A stretch of DNA of 64,000 nucleotides. Source: Apostichopus japonicus (taxonomy: Eukaryota > Echinodermata > Holothuroidea > Aspidochirotida > Stichopodidae). Below are positions 49,101 to 61,947 of this stretch, piece by piece. Below the pieces are notes generated by a model that was given only the letters and a program-made list of their open reading frames with translations, was not told the DNA's origin and did not search any database. The translations under genes were made by a program, and so were the position numbers. The stretch lies in NCBI RefSeq assembly GCF_037975245.1, contig NC_092567.1, positions 7,440,714 to 7,504,713 on the forward strand, written 5' to 3'. The stretch's first letter is position 1; each line of letters starts with the position of its first letter.

Positions 49101-50664
49101 AGTTCAATTGTCATATATAATTTTATCATGACACATGAGCAATAGTGTTCTTCTTTACAAGAAAATTAACATTCTCACAAATCACCATAATTAATACAAA
49201 TTTGAACAAGGCACCACCATACTATCAAAGTTGAATCTGTTATGGATCAAGTGTAGTTTCAAATTCGTATTCACATTTATACATGTTGTTATTAACAATG
49301 ACTCCAATGTTCAACAATATTCTGTGATTTGTTCTCAATCTGGTGACCTCAAATTCACTTTAATTCAACCATTAAATGAAGACTCTGTAAACCAAGATTC
49401 ATGTATATGATTTTTAGTTCATACATACAGATTCCATGGTACAATGATGAGAATTTATCACGATACTATTGTGAAAGTGTTACTTTAGGTTGTTCCAGAA
49501 TTTAGACAAAAGGTCAACTAAGGATCTTATGCAGCTCAGACCATTGCCCTATATTTTCAATAGACTTTTAATTGATGACCCCCAAATTAACTTCAAATTA
49601 GTTGCCACCATATGCTGACTCGAGTATCAAGTTACATGTTCATATGTTTCATGTTAATTCACGATGTCTAGTAATTTGCTTCTGGTGACCCCAAAATTAA
49701 CCTGCAAAGCTTTCAGAACAAATATTAAGTTTCATGTTGATACAACAATGTCTGGGAATTTGACTCCTGGTGACCCTTAAAATCTTCAGCACAATATGTG
49801 AACTTTAGTACCATGTTTCATGTTCATCCAACAATGTCTTGTTTGAACCTCAAAATACCATAGACCAAACACTTATAAGGCCTAAGGAATTTGGATCCAT
49901 GACACATATCTAAAATATGTACCAAGTTTGGTTCAATCTCATTCAATACTCTTTGAATTATGAACGTTTGTTACGTACAAGACAAAAGAACAGAATAACA
50001 AACGGAGAAACATGATGATTTCTTGAACTGCTCTCACGCAACTAAAAATGTACCCTGGTTCACATTATATCTGCTCTGAACAGGGGACAAAAACTTAACT
50101 TGAGACTTCTCAAAACATGCCTGTGTCACCTTTTGCTGATCACTGATAGAAGATTATCAGTAACCATGCAAGTGTACCTTTCAACTGTGTCCAACACTTC
50201 TCTTCAAATTGTCCTTAGAAAGAGACACATTATCTTGAGTGCTTTCCTGTACCAAAGAAACAAATTCATCTGCCCTAGCTAATTTACTTTGTTTTTATTT
50301 AAATTTCAGACAAGACAATATCTCTATGATCACAGAGTGTGGGAACACTTTTGACATACCTTCCAGTCTGCTGGAAGTCACCTGCGTTGACCTCATCGAC
50401 ATGACTCCATTTCAATGTCAATTGACAGTGGAAGGAAATATGGTCAAGGAAATTCAGATGGAGTATCCTGGAACTACGGATCTATGGAGAAAGAACCAAA
50501 TAAAACACTTTATATTTGGTGGATGGTCCACAATGATATTTATCCAGGGGCAACCAAACAGAGGGGAGGATGGGAAGGGGAGGGGGAAGGGGGGTTTAGG
50601 GCTTTTACCTTTAGCACATATCATTTTCTACTTCCAGTCTTCTCAACCGATTCATTCCCTTTAA
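46171..50664 (+). CDS. OB-fold, RPA-like protein, five exons (one frame break)
   Basis: Exons: 46171-46416, 47140-47277, 47973-48189, 49036-49097, 50310-50664; phases match at every junction (0, 0, 0, 2). The start ATG directly follows TTTCATCATCAG, so it may be internal after a splice site. Exon 1: 'MVVYMLTELETRG...DNFFVLANFSLN'. Exons 2-3: 'SPKKRKLSVEGKVAKVYDM', 'KRRDILLADD', 'SICCKLWGS', 'IIKISNVEVDIYYDRHQL', 'STTLTALE', the strand order of a single-stranded-DNA-binding OB fold. One base too many lies in an A8 run (48078-48085); with seven A the frame joins and the total is 338 codons. The C-terminal Gly/Lys-rich tail is probably not genuine. AATAAA overlaps the stop. It lies 72 bp after the Helentron endonuclease; some Helitrons carry RPA-like genes, so it could be element-linked or a host gene. 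Confidence 0.65.
49290..49870. repeat. Degenerate tandem repeat in intron 4 of the OB-fold gene
   Basis: Repeated blocks 'CAACAATGTCTGG', 'AATTTGACTCCTGGTGACCC' and variants (TTCATGTT, CAACAATATTCTG, AGTAATTTGCTTCTGG, CCAACAATGTCTTG) recur at intervals of roughly 80-180 bp. No coding potential is visible. Confidence 0.6.
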
Positions 50665-51108
50665 AATAAAATTATTTATCATGTGTGCTGTAAAAGTAAC
50701 CTATATTTAAACTAAAAATTTTATATCACCTTGCCAACATATAACTATACAACACATTCCTGCCATTTTAGTCTTTAGACAGACTATGACATTGTTATTG
50801 TTTAAGCTTCTTTTATATTCCTTTTACATCGTTGTTCTTTATTTTTTATATTTATAGTTCTATCAGGCATTTCTGAAAGATGTTAAAATAAAACGAGCGT
50901 ATAAACAAACCATTACGACTATGTCATTTCTGTGCATTTTATTATGATGAAAATTTGAACACATATTACTAGACCCATTGGATCGACATGAAACTGGGAC
51001 CTTAGCCAACATTTCGTGCTGAAATTGGGAGGTCCTTTTACTAGACATTCATTCATACATGAATAGAATCCTCAAATTTGATTGAACTTATCGTGATGTA
51101 ATCTAACG

Positions 51109-51188
51109 AATAATCAACGCTCTGTGTTTAATGCTATCGCTGGATGTACTCTGGCTTCGCTTGTATTAAACCCAGAGCGTTGATTATT
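51109..51188. repeat. Near-perfect inverted repeat: 24-bp arms, 32-nt loop
   Basis: The left arm (51109-51132) starts AATAATCAACGCTCTG; the right arm (51165-51188) is its reverse complement at 23 of 24 positions. Weaker complementarity continues outward (GTGATGTAATCTA against GTGAGGTTATATA), giving a possible stem near 40 bp. It could be a small MITE/foldback element or a transcribed hairpin. No target duplication was identified. Confidence 0.8.
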
Positions 51189-52299
51189 TTATATATAACC
51201 TCACTCTAGACAGTGACATAAACTCTAATTGTTAGAACAACATTAAACATGGTACATAAGGTCATTGGAACAAATTTGGTAATTATCATCAAAGTTCACG
51301 GGAAGTATATCTTATTAACCACAGCAGCTGTATTGACATGGTTTGCTATATAGATGTAGGCTCATTTGATCTGGTACTGGTGATTTGCATGGATACCGAA
51401 GAAAAAACCACTCATAGCTCAACCGGACGAGACACTTCAGACGGATCACATTTACTTCTCAAGAAATGTTTCAATAGCATTAGCATTTTACATCAGTGGA
51501 TATAATATAGATAGAGATACAGCTGCATTGCTGCTCTTGTTTTACCATTTTGGCGTAAATGGAGGGGGGGGGGCACAACTTGTTATGCCTGAAAACAACC
51601 CTCACTGACCCTTAGACCAGAATCCTCTTCCACCATTCTTATAAACCTGACCCAACTATTATACAAAAAAAATATATCAGTCGTAATTAAACATATAAGA
51701 AAAGAGTGGTATGTATGCACCACTGTACCAAATCTAACGTTAGTGTGTTCCTAATACATAGCATCGTAGCACGTAATGTCTATATAACATACCCAATTTC
51801 GAGGGTGCCTTACGAAAATACTGCAGGAAATTTTTTGGAGAACTTTTGATATAATGTCTGTGATGCATTGAACTACCCAAAAATGCTTTAAAAATCTAGA
51901 CCCGGTGTTGCTGGAACGAAACTGATTTTACAGCCTCTTTTTGAGTTTCAGCTGATGGCCTAATGTCCTTGGCATCAGAATTTCATCCTCTTCAAACAAT
52001 TATGATACAATTTGTAGAGATGATGCTACAATTAGAGAAGCACTGAACAAAAGAGGTCTCACAGAATCCCTAAGACACAACTTTTAGCAGTGTTCTAACT
52101 AGATTGTTCATATTTTATGTCTTGTTTTGCAGTGATTGGGGGTTGGGGGGGTCCTGGATGATAGACTTTTCGGTGGGGAAATTTCCCTTGAGGGATCATC
52201 TGATATGTCATGGAGTAAATATATCCAATTAAAAACTTGCATTCTCATGGAGGAAGGGGATGGGTGGGAGGGGTAAGAATCAGGTGGTGGACCATACAA

Positions 52300-52460
52300 T
52301 CATTACCCTGATAATGTAAACTGTACGCATGTCTTCAAAGAGCTGTAATCCGGATATGAAACTGGTAAATCCCTAAACAGGCTGATCTCAGGACTGAATA
52401 ATTCCAGTTTACCTGATGATGAGAAAAAACAAAATGCATTTGGTCATCAGTTATAATGTT
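52300..52460 (-). pseudogene. Decayed paralogue of the membrane-protein exon at 33597-33688
   Basis: On the minus strand, 'CATCAGGTAAACTGGAATTA' and 'TTCAGTCCTGAGATCAGCCT' align to the acceptor and start of the exon at 33688, and similarity runs into the intron upstream. The reading is not conserved downstream, so it is a relic of a segmental duplication, not a retrocopy. Confidence 0.45.
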
Positions 52461-55242
52461 ATTATTTATGTAAATTGACATTGCCCGGTCTGCAAGTAGC
52501 TTCATTCTACCATGTAACATTGTCAAACACAGCTACTATAAACATACAGTATGGTATGCTACTGTAGTTTCAAAATAAATTACTCAGTTATTATTATAAT
52601 AACAATGTAAAGAAACTAAAGCAACTAGAATACAAATATATAGACTGTACAAGATGAGTTCAAGGTCTCATAATGCTTCCCACAGTGTATATACAGCTCA
52701 CCTAATACCAAACTAATTGAAATATAAAGAAACATTAATTTGAAATTAAGACAAGCATTGAATATTCAATACAAACTTTAAGCAATACCACTAGCAATCC
52801 AGTCTGGTTTATATTCAATTGAGAAACACAAGTAATAACAATTTAACCCTGAAAACAGATGGAGCCTGAAAAAAACATGATGACCGTTTCGGTCACATAG
52901 TTTAGGAACCATTGGTTCACTGTACTGTCTATAGGTTGATGAATTTGTAGGATTTCTGAAATGATGACATTGTACTATAATTGATTGAGTTAAAGTACAT
53001 ATTTTTCTATCTGCAGACTTTGACATATAGTTGTTATTTCATAACATGTTGTTCGGTGCAGTCCTGTTGTGAGAGGGTGAGGGTTGGGTGGAGGCTACAG
53101 TTGTACGTCAGCTAAGTGCCCAGTGAAATATGTGATAAAGAATGATATACTTTTAACTTTAGATAAACAAAGACTTAAAAAAAGTGGATCTGGTGACACT
53201 GTGCATGGAACTGTGCCTGGCTCTCTATGTTACTGGTTTTGTGTACACCTTATTTGAATGATGCTTCTTTAGCCTCACAAGATGTGATTGTGAATCTTAG
53301 AACTGGTGTGCGACAGTTTATCAGGAGTTTGGCTAAAATTAACAAAGAAGAAAAGGAGATACAAACCCAACCATAATCTTCAGCTGATATGATAGACAGC
53401 TTTGAGATGAATATCAAAGGTGGAGTTGATTTGCATTCTACTGTCCAATTTTATATTTCAAATCATATTTCCAATATTTAAGCAAATGCTAAAAACAGTA
53501 ATCTCTACTGTACTACAGTCAATAAATATCATAACAAACATAACACATTAAATTTCAAGATTATATCCATAGTTGTGTGACATATGTGTGACCTACCTAA
53601 ATTAATCAAGGTGTTCTTGTTTTGATGGAGTGTTCATTACAAATACTTCTAACACAAAGCTCAGCAATACAGACTTAGTTGACTTCTTTAATGTTTCTAC
53701 AGCATTATGGAATATCTAAAATGGTATTTCAAGTTTTTTTATTTTAATCTGAAGAAAATAAGTACCTCAACAGAAGACATATTTGTAGGTAACCCAAGCT
53801 ACTTTCATATAAACCAACAAGTTGTCTTCCAGTTTTACAATTCTGGGAGTGTCAGGAGTTCTAGAAGACTTTATTCATATGAGTCTAGAAGGCAATTTTT
53901 ATTTCAGTTTGGCAAATGGTAAAATGTACCAGAGGGTGTTGAGGTAGCTATTGTGTCATACTGTAGCAAGGTCATTACAAACATACCAAGTACTGGATTA
54001 ATCCAGCAAGAATCCGATCGTTTTAATGTCCTTACTAGGGCGTAATCCTGTCAGTTGTATTTTGAGAAGATGAGTTAAAACTTTATATACATTATTTTAG
54101 TGCGAGTGAATGGAGATAAAAGAGTATTCCTAGATCTGCGACGCTATCCATACAATCTACCACACATCTTTGAAACGTTATCAATACTGTTCAACACTTA
54201 CCATTAATGTGATTACCATCACATGGAGGAAATATCAGATGATGAACCATTCATTGTCCTTGTCAGCACAGTATGAACGTGACTTCCATCAAAAACTGGT
54301 AACTACAGGTGGAATAGGTGATCCCCTAACAGCTCGCTTCATAATTAACCTAATGAAGAGAAAAGAAAGTGATGTCAATGAGATTTAAGTCCTAATTATA
54401 GGAGACATTGAGAATGTCAGTCAGAAATAGTCTCTGGCTAACTACCATGTATACATGAACAATCACAGAGAAAAAAATACAGAGGAGTGAAAGTACACTT
54501 CAGTTTCCAATAACCAGGTATTAAGTGTAAAAACAATTAGCCAGTTAAGCATCAAACTTGAACCGGATTGTCCGTTGTTTAGTGGAAGTGGCATATAAAT
54601 GTGTGGTGCAGTGATATAAATGAGCTCCCAAAGGAGAGTCCAACCTCACACAAACCCTACCATGCATGGTTTGGGCTTGACTGAGAAATTTGTGAGATTT
54701 CGCACCTCTCTTTCCTATTAAAGACAGAATGTCTTTGAGTTTCCACTTATCAGGAGATAATTGTATCTAATTTAGTGTATCAGCTTGTGAATGGGTTTTT
54801 TATATTATTTTTCTTCATTTAATGGCACCAGGCCTCTGGAGATTGCATTGGCTACATTGACCTAGTTACACCACTCTCGGGGGGGGGGGGGAGTCTCTTT
54901 CTAGATTTTAGATCACCAAAGGTTTATAAAGTACCCTGTTCAGCTGGTCAATACACTCTAAAAACTGTTGGGCAAAACTGGTTGGGCAAACAAAGCATTG
55001 CCCAATATGAGTAAATATTAACCAACAACTGAGTAAAAGAAATTACACAACTGATATGGGTAAACTTTGTTGGGCAAAAATTAAGATGTAGTTTATTGTT
55101 ACTTTCTGTTGGGCAAACCAGCTTGATTTGCCCAATGTTGTGCAAAAACCAGCATTTTTGCGCCATTACTATACTGGTACTCTGCGCGATGTGCATGCAT
55201 CATGAGTAGATCGTATATAGTGAACGTGTTATAACTTACACA

Positions 55243-58200
55243 ATGGCTGACGAATTTGTTAGCGCAGTACTCAAGAGGTGGGAAATGCCAGAGTTATGTG
55301 CTACATTTGAAGGTGAGCGTAAAGAAAAACAATCCTCTGCTTGGTGTGTGCATCGAACACTACGATCTCTACATACCAGTGGTATCGAATGATCGTTCGT
55401 TCTCTCGGTGCTACATGTTGGCTATACCAGGCATACGTAAAGGCTTCTAATACTAATTGTATTTCCAGCATAGTTGTATTACGTTAGGCTAGCTTGTAGT
55501 GAAGCGATTGAAAGGCTCCACAGGCGCGCCCGCAAGTGTGTAACTAGGTCTAAGTTACTCACATTGTATTAACGTTGCGAACGCCTGTGTAATGCAGATC
55601 CTTGTCAACTTACGGTAAGCTATGCGTACGCACCAGGTCTCTCTAGCCTATATCTTGGCTAGACAAGGTTTCATTGTAGCACATTTTCGTTGTAAATAAT
55701 AAATTGTACTCCCTTTTTTAGTTTTATATGGCAAATGACCACATGAACCCTTATTAGCTTAACGTTAGACCTAGCCTGTCATAACTTAGGCCTAATGTTA
55801 GACTTACACGTACGTTGTTAATGCTAGTAGTAGTACGTACATACAGTAGTATAATAATGGACCCTTCGAAGTTCGAACACTTTAGCACTAAAATGCTCCA
55901 GAATTGTATCTGTTCACACTTCTTTTAAAATGATACTATCGATGGCAGAAGAAACATTCTCGTTAGAAAAAAAGTCGCTTCATAGGTTTCGTCAAATTGA
56001 TCCTATTGTATTTGTGCCATGGTGAAATTATGCATTCGTTAGGGGTGTCCGAACTTCGAGGGTTTTTCAAACTTCAAAGTAGCCTAAGTTATAGGCCTGG
56101 CATTTAATGAGTTCTAGGCTATAATAATATTAGTATAGCATAGAACATCAGCGCTAGTAATGTTATAGGCTTATAATGCTGTTTGCATATTTTTCTCTTT
56201 CCTACAGGTAGAACAGGACTTCGAATTATTACAAAAACCAACTGCCAACAAATTATACAACAGAGTGGGATATTTGACAATGGACATTTTGTGCTATACA
56301 GGCGATCATCCCAAACTGGCCGAACTTTTTGCATTTTGAGAAGACGTTGGATGCACTGACTGATGGTAAGCCAAATTTATTATATAGTCATGGCCTGTGA
56401 ATTCATAGCTAGCTTCATTCAGAGCTTATGCCATGACAATGTAGTTTCTCTTTCCAGTATGTCTGTAAAGATGGGTCAATATTTGGATTAACCTTCAAAA
56501 TATGTTTTTGGTGGTTTGTTACTTTTTAAAAATCTATCAAAATCAACTGATCTGAAAGGACCAAATCAGCTGGTTAATGTCAAATGGTGGCTTCTGAACC
56601 TTTCTGCAAACTTTCTCCAAACATTGCACTCAATATGATTAACTGGCTACTATTTTATTTGTAGTCGCGTTCGGGTTTGTGTGTGGTTGAAGTGAGACCC
56701 AGCCCTGTTATAATATTAACTCAATGACAGTCACTTGGACATGTATCAGTGTTGTTTGTAGGTTCCACAAAGGGTTTGAATAATTCCTGTTGATTTCTCA
56801 ACAAGTGAAATATTTTTTGTCAGCAGGAGAGATGACTGAAAACCTCATTATTAGCCCTGTTTACTCATTAATGCTCAATTGAATATAATATTTGGATTAA
56901 TTCTACTGTCGATAAGCACAAACTTGAAAATGGCCAATGAGATGGATTCCTTATGTGTATACTTTTCCAATGCTGAGGAAAAGAAATTAGCTTGTTGTGT
57001 TGTGTACTCTTCTCAAGATGTTTTATGAGCAGGAAGATTAAACATGTTAAAACGTCTAGAAGTTGATTTTTCCAAAAATCTTTGGACAATTGTATTCAGA
57101 TTTTAGTACGACTGTGTCAATGAAAGGTTAGCACATACTATGGGCTTTTTTATTTTTTTCCTTCAAAATCTTATAAAATTTGGCTTGAAATTAGTGTGTA
57201 GGGTAGGTACTTAAGTCTTCTAATACAAATGTGTAGGTCCCCTATGAGTACACATGCCACATTAACTTTCATGTTGCTGTTATTAATGTGTATGAGCATA
57301 AAGTTGTAGAGCACATTTAGGGCGGTGTAGATCCCTTGAATTTTATCCTCAGTCCTTGAAGTTTAATATGGTCAGACTATAGTGTGCCTTATTAATGTTT
57401 TTGTCGTTTATATCTGCAAGCATTCTCATTTCTTGCCCTAATCTCTTTTACAGATGAAAAGAAGAACTAAGCTTTCTTTCTGTTGCCATTGCTTTTTCGA
57501 GGACTGGCAAAGAAAAGCGGATCTACTACGGTGACTAGTTGCCTTCAAGCATTCATAGACGATCAGCCAGTAAGCAAAATCATTAATTATATATATTTTT
57601 TGGTATTCTTTTGGTGGTACACCTTTTGGTTCATACCAGCTCAGCTGAAAGTTTGTTTAACCTCATAAACTTGGTGTGTTGTTGTTTATAGTGAGCAGAA
57701 GAATGCTACTTATTGTGCTAGTGGTCAAAGGTCATTTGAGGTTAACAAGGGCCAAACACTTAAAACCTTGTAAATATGCTAACTTAAAGAGTGAAAGTTA
57801 GATGAATCTCATATGTGATGCATATAGGTTTGCCAACATGAGTACATGAATCCCATTGATTATAGTAGAGGTCAGAGGTCATTAGAAGCCACTAGGGCAA
57901 TTTTTTTTAAATTACACTAGTGATGAAATGGGGGAAGGTTCAATAAATTTCATCGTCGGTATGTAAACCCTGGTCATAATAATGAAGTGATCCGGTACTT
58001 GATAGTGCAAGGGAAAGGTCATTTGACATTAATGGGGTGGGCGTTACACTTTGAAAACCTTGTCAAGATAACTATGTTGCCTTTCCTGACCTGTTTTTTC
58101 TTTTAATTATACTGGTCCACAGTATCATAGCATTGTGCAGAAGTCTTAAAACTCTGTCTATCCACCTGTTTTTGTTACATTTTATTTGCAACTCGAGGAG

Positions 58201-58534
58201 TTTATTTTCTTTAATTTGCAGTCGGTGACAAGTGTTAGAGGACTACTGCAAGACAATATCGAAGGATGAGCGACCACAGCTATTCATTCTGTGCTTAGGA
58301 GAGAGCAAAGGTTCCCCTCAGCATTTTTTTGTGATAATTGAGAGACATCCAATAATGCAGTCCTCACTCCTAACGGCAGTAGACTATTTGTTTTAAAGTC
58401 ATTATGTGTTGGACATTAACTTCCAAACTCAATGTAAGGGGGTTTGGGAGTTTTTCCATGCTGAGGTATATGAACTTGGTTTTATCAAAAGTCGTTCACT
58501 GAGTGCCTTTGGAGCTTTCGTAGCAAGTGTTTAA
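55243..58534 (+). pseudogene. Decayed multi-exon gene carried by the TIR element
   Basis: Candidate exons: 55243-55312 ('MADEFVSAVLKRWEMPEL', GTGAGC donor, SAM-domain-like length and pattern), one at about 56208-56362 with acceptor CTACAG and GTAAG donor, 57454-57570 ('AFFLLPLLFRGLAKKSG', 'CLQAFIDDQP'), and 58222-58534. The last reads 'ERPQLFILCLGESKGSPQHF', 'FVIIERHPIMQSSLLTAVDY', then 'HYVLDINFQTQCKGVWEFFH'. The C-terminal pattern is one I recall from unnamed fish and invertebrate proteins with N-terminal SAM-like regions. Lesions: TAA at 57468-57470, one-base shift near 58264, TAA at 58394. It is not a recognisable transposase. AATAAA signals follow near 59438 and 59508. Confidence 0.6.
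57719..58080. repeat. Dispersed AGGTCA-rich repeat copy within the TIR element
   Basis: 'GGTCAAAGGTCATTTGAGGT', 'AAAACCTTGTAA', 'AATCTCATATGTGATG' and 'AGAGGTCAGAGGTCATTAGA' match the family at 2430-2850. It sits in an intron of the decayed cargo gene. Confidence 0.6.
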
Positions 58535-59869
58535 GGGTCAAAGTGTCTTGCAACAAACTTTTCAAATGTTTTCTCGGTATTAACCTGACATGTTTACATT
58601 TTAAGGTTGCTTTAGTTTCATATATATTTACATATTAAAGGGAAATAGTAACTGTTTGCCTTGGCAAACTGTACCTACAAAAAATCTGTATTTTTTTTTG
58701 GGGGGGGGTGTGGGGGTAGATTTGTTATTGTATACAGTTGTGAAAGGTTGAGGCAGGGTTGGTATATCAAACAAACATTTAATTTTGTGTGTTTAACAGA
58801 TCAGGTGCCAGCAGTGTCCCTATGATCACTTATAATTATGATCTTGAAGCTGCTTTTATTTCTAGTATGTAGAATCAATGTGGGATGTGTAACCATTTGG
58901 CTTTTGTTTGAAAAGATGTTTAAATTTTACAGTTCATCAATCATCTAAGCACAATCAAAATGTTAGCAAAATATGCCTTGGCTCCTTGTTAAAGCAATTG
59001 CAGATACAATGGTGTATCAATATTTTTCAGTTTGTGTGTCCTTGTTTAAAACATAAAATGGTTAGCTTCAATTGACTATATGTTGGAAATTATCAGTGAT
59101 ATTATATTCACTTATTAAGACCAGAGTTGCTTGAAAAAGACCAACATTAGCTGTACATGATTGTGTGTTGCACCTGTGCCTTGTGTAGTTGATGTCAACA
59201 TACAGGAGGTCTTCTGTGGTCAACACATTTCAAGAACTGAATATAGTAAACAATGGCAAAATATGGATAGCTAATATTTTCAGCTTTAATATTGTTGATA
59301 TGTGTTTATCCCCATTGTGAGTTTATGAAAATATTGCTTTGGATGGAAGTTACAGATCATTTAACTAGGTAAATAGAAGTCAAGCACTGAATGCTGTGAG
59401 AATTCATACTGGAGGAACAATCTGAAGTTGGCTAAAAAATAAAAGTATGAAAAACATGTATTACTTGTTTGTTCTTTATCATTCTCTGTTTAAGCTTTAT
59501 AACCTATTAAATAAACCCAGTTGTATGAAAAATGTTACAATCCAATGTTGGTATTGTATTAGTTAACCAACCACTATTATTTTTAACTAGCTGTTGGGCA
59601 AGAATCATTGGGTAAAGAAAAATCCATTGGTAAAAGGTTTTACACAACCATTGGGCAAATCGCTGACCAACATTGTTGGGTAAAGGCGTTGGGCAAAGGT
59701 GTTGGGCAAAGGTGTTGGGTATTTATTTAACCGTTTGCTGGGCAAAATCATTAACCAACTTAGTTGGGCACTTTTTTGCCCAACATCAACCAGGAGGCAT
59801 ACGGACCCAACGGTTGTGTAAATAATTGCCCAGGTTGGGCAATAATTTGCCCAACAATTTTAAGAGTGT

Positions 59870-61090
59870 AGCCATACAATATGGTGAGTTCTTTCTACAA
59901 ATTTGGCAGATGAAGACACTTATAACCTCAAAATTTTGAGTTAAAAAGTTTTGAGATGAAAAAGACTAAATTTTGACTTTTGAGGTGAAAATCTTGAGAT
60001 AAAAATTCAAAATATTGAGAAAACAAATTCAAAATTTTGAAATTTGGGGTCACTTATATATTTTTCTTAAGCCACAGTACTAAGTCGGTGAAGTTGCAGG
60101 TAGATCAGTTTTGAGACCAATTAGATTTCTTAAAACCAACTGCAGTGACTGGCTCAGCAATGTTTAAAAATTAAACAAGCATAAGTGACAATTCTTTATT
60201 CACAGCTGTACATTCTCAGATTAGTAGGAAGTATTTCCAATTGTGTTTTCTATTTATAGTGGCTGGACTTACAAGGGTACTGCAAAGCTCTCCAAATCTT
60301 CATTATTTTCACATAGTTTCTGGAATCTGCTAGCAATTTTGAGCACATGAGGACATGTCAGTAATGGAAATACTTAATCTGATTTTACTCTGAGCCCTAG
60401 CAGGGGACTTCAGAAAAGCTCTGTAACATCTCTGAGACTTCTTGTCCTCTTCTACTAAGCATAAAGTGCATGTAAATACATGTTAGAGAGAAAAATGTGA
60501 TTTCTATGAAGTATAAATCTAAGCCCTGGTGGGAGTCCCTTCGGACTTTAGCTGAGGCATTTTCACTTTTCAGATATTTAACGTTCTCTGATAGTGATTT
60601 TGCAGCCCTAGTGGAGCCTATGGGGAAGGGGGGTGGGGGCAAGTGCTCACCACCCTAATGGATACCAGTGCTTGTATATGTTTGAATGCCCTCTAAATGT
60701 GTTTATTTTAAACAGTATTTAGCTCTCAAATATCCAAGGAAGAAATGTTATCATGACATGTTATTGATAACTAGTGGCACGGGAAATTAACTTCCTTAAC
60801 CATGCTTGCTAGCGGTAGCCAGCAGTTTTGGTGAATAAAGTCACAACAACCAGATTACTTCATTCTTACCATTCCTATGGAACTCTGTGCATCAAGAAGT
60901 GTAGGATACTGAAAGAAGCTTGATAGGTTCATAGGTCCTGATCTCCAGTAGTCCAGTACAGTCTCCGTCTTCATATTTACTAGAGGGTTTCTTCCTACGG
61001 TTGAATTATTACATCTTGGAGCCGTTAGAGCCTCAGTAACTTCTAAATCAAAAGTGAAACACTAACATGAAATCAAATTAGTTATTTAGA
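59870..61090. other. Intergenic region
   Basis: No supported gene. The stretch 59930-60050 is a short AAAATTTTGAG-like low-complexity run. Otherwise nothing was recognised. Confidence 0.45.
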
Positions 61091-61136
61091 CAGGTGCGTA
61101 TCCAGGGGGGGGCGTTGGGGGCGCGCGCCCCCCGGG

Positions 61137-61310
61137 TAAGGGAAAGAGGAGAGAAAAAAAAGAGAAGAAAAACGGGAAAAAACGAGGGGAAAAAAGAAAA
61201 GGAGGAGAGAAAGGAAGGGAAAAGAAAAAGAAAAAAAAAAGAGAGAAAAAGGAGAAAAGGAGGGAGTAGAAGAGAGCCAAGACCTCGGGAAGAGAAAGAG
61301 GAACAGTCAT
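61137..61310. repeat. Polypurine (GA-rich) tract
   Basis: About 170 bp of almost pure purine on the plus strand. ORFs rich in Lys/Arg/Glu on one strand and Phe/Leu/Ser on the other are composition artefacts. Confidence 0.9.
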
Positions 61311-61947
61311 AGATAAAGCGCTGATCCTTATTATATACACAGGGTAGCCAGTGACAGATCAAGGATTACGGAGGGGGTGTGCGCCTCACCCTACCCCTTA
61401 CACCGACAACTCCATTTTTGACGTTTCCATTTTTCCTCTCTCACTAATGTATCTATATAAATACTATATATGGTCTATCATAACGCGTGTGTGTGTATGG
61501 ACGCCTTAAACTATTGTATAAATTGTAGTACAATTGTGCTATATGGAACCAACTGTGGCTGGTCTTGAACTCGACCGCGTCGTCGGGGAACATGACGCAT
61601 TTCGGGAAGGGGGCGACCGCCCCCCCCCCCATGCAAATTTTCTTTATGACATCGCTAGTAATTTCAAAATAGACAATGCTTAGATGCAACTTACAAGGCC
61701 TGGGAAGTGTCATTTCCAGCGATCTGGGAGGCATTTTCGGCCAAAATTTTTCTTGTACGCTTCGCGCCAACCCATGGTGGCGCTTCGCTTAGATAGTTTG
61801 CCTACAGGCTTCGCCCCTCCCTTGGCAATTACTCGCTACACGCCTGTTCGAATTTGTAAAGCAAACAGCAGATATAAGATCATATCAGTGAGCATTGAAA
61901 TGCATGTTCCACGATGAACAGCCTCAAAAAACTGTTTATGTGTGTAG

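Larger units (their letters stand above)
50665..54952. other. Intergenic region
   Basis: No supported gene. It contains the hairpin at 51109-51188 and a decayed copy of a minus-strand exon and intron at about 52300-52460. Short poly-G runs lie near 51565 and 54882. Confidence 0.5.
54953..59869. mobile_element. TIR element of about 4.9 kb with TTGGGCAA subterminal iterons
   Basis: The left end CACTCTAAAAACTGTTGGGC (54954) and the right end, reverse-complemented, CACTCTTAAAATTGTTGGGC (59868), match at 18 of 20 positions. Both ends are flanked by TA. Subterminal zones (about 54965-55145 and 59590-59860) hold at least fifteen copies of TTGGGCAA or TTGGGTAA in both orientations. Terminal CACT plus dense short subterminal repeats and a 2-bp TA duplication is reminiscent of CMC (CACTA/Mirage/Chapaev) transposons. 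From memory, fish repeats with CACTGTAAAAA ends and TGGGTT iterons look similar. No DDE transposase was found inside; the interior holds one decayed gene. Confidence 0.8.

Noticed and set aside
50100-50282. Small plus-strand ORF before exon 5 of the OB-fold gene
   Set aside because: It lies in the intron, ends before the acceptor at 50309, and has no recognisable features.
61078-61362. Phe/Ser/Leu-rich and Lys/Arg/Glu-rich ORFs
   Set aside because: They are products of the polypurine tract on its two strands.
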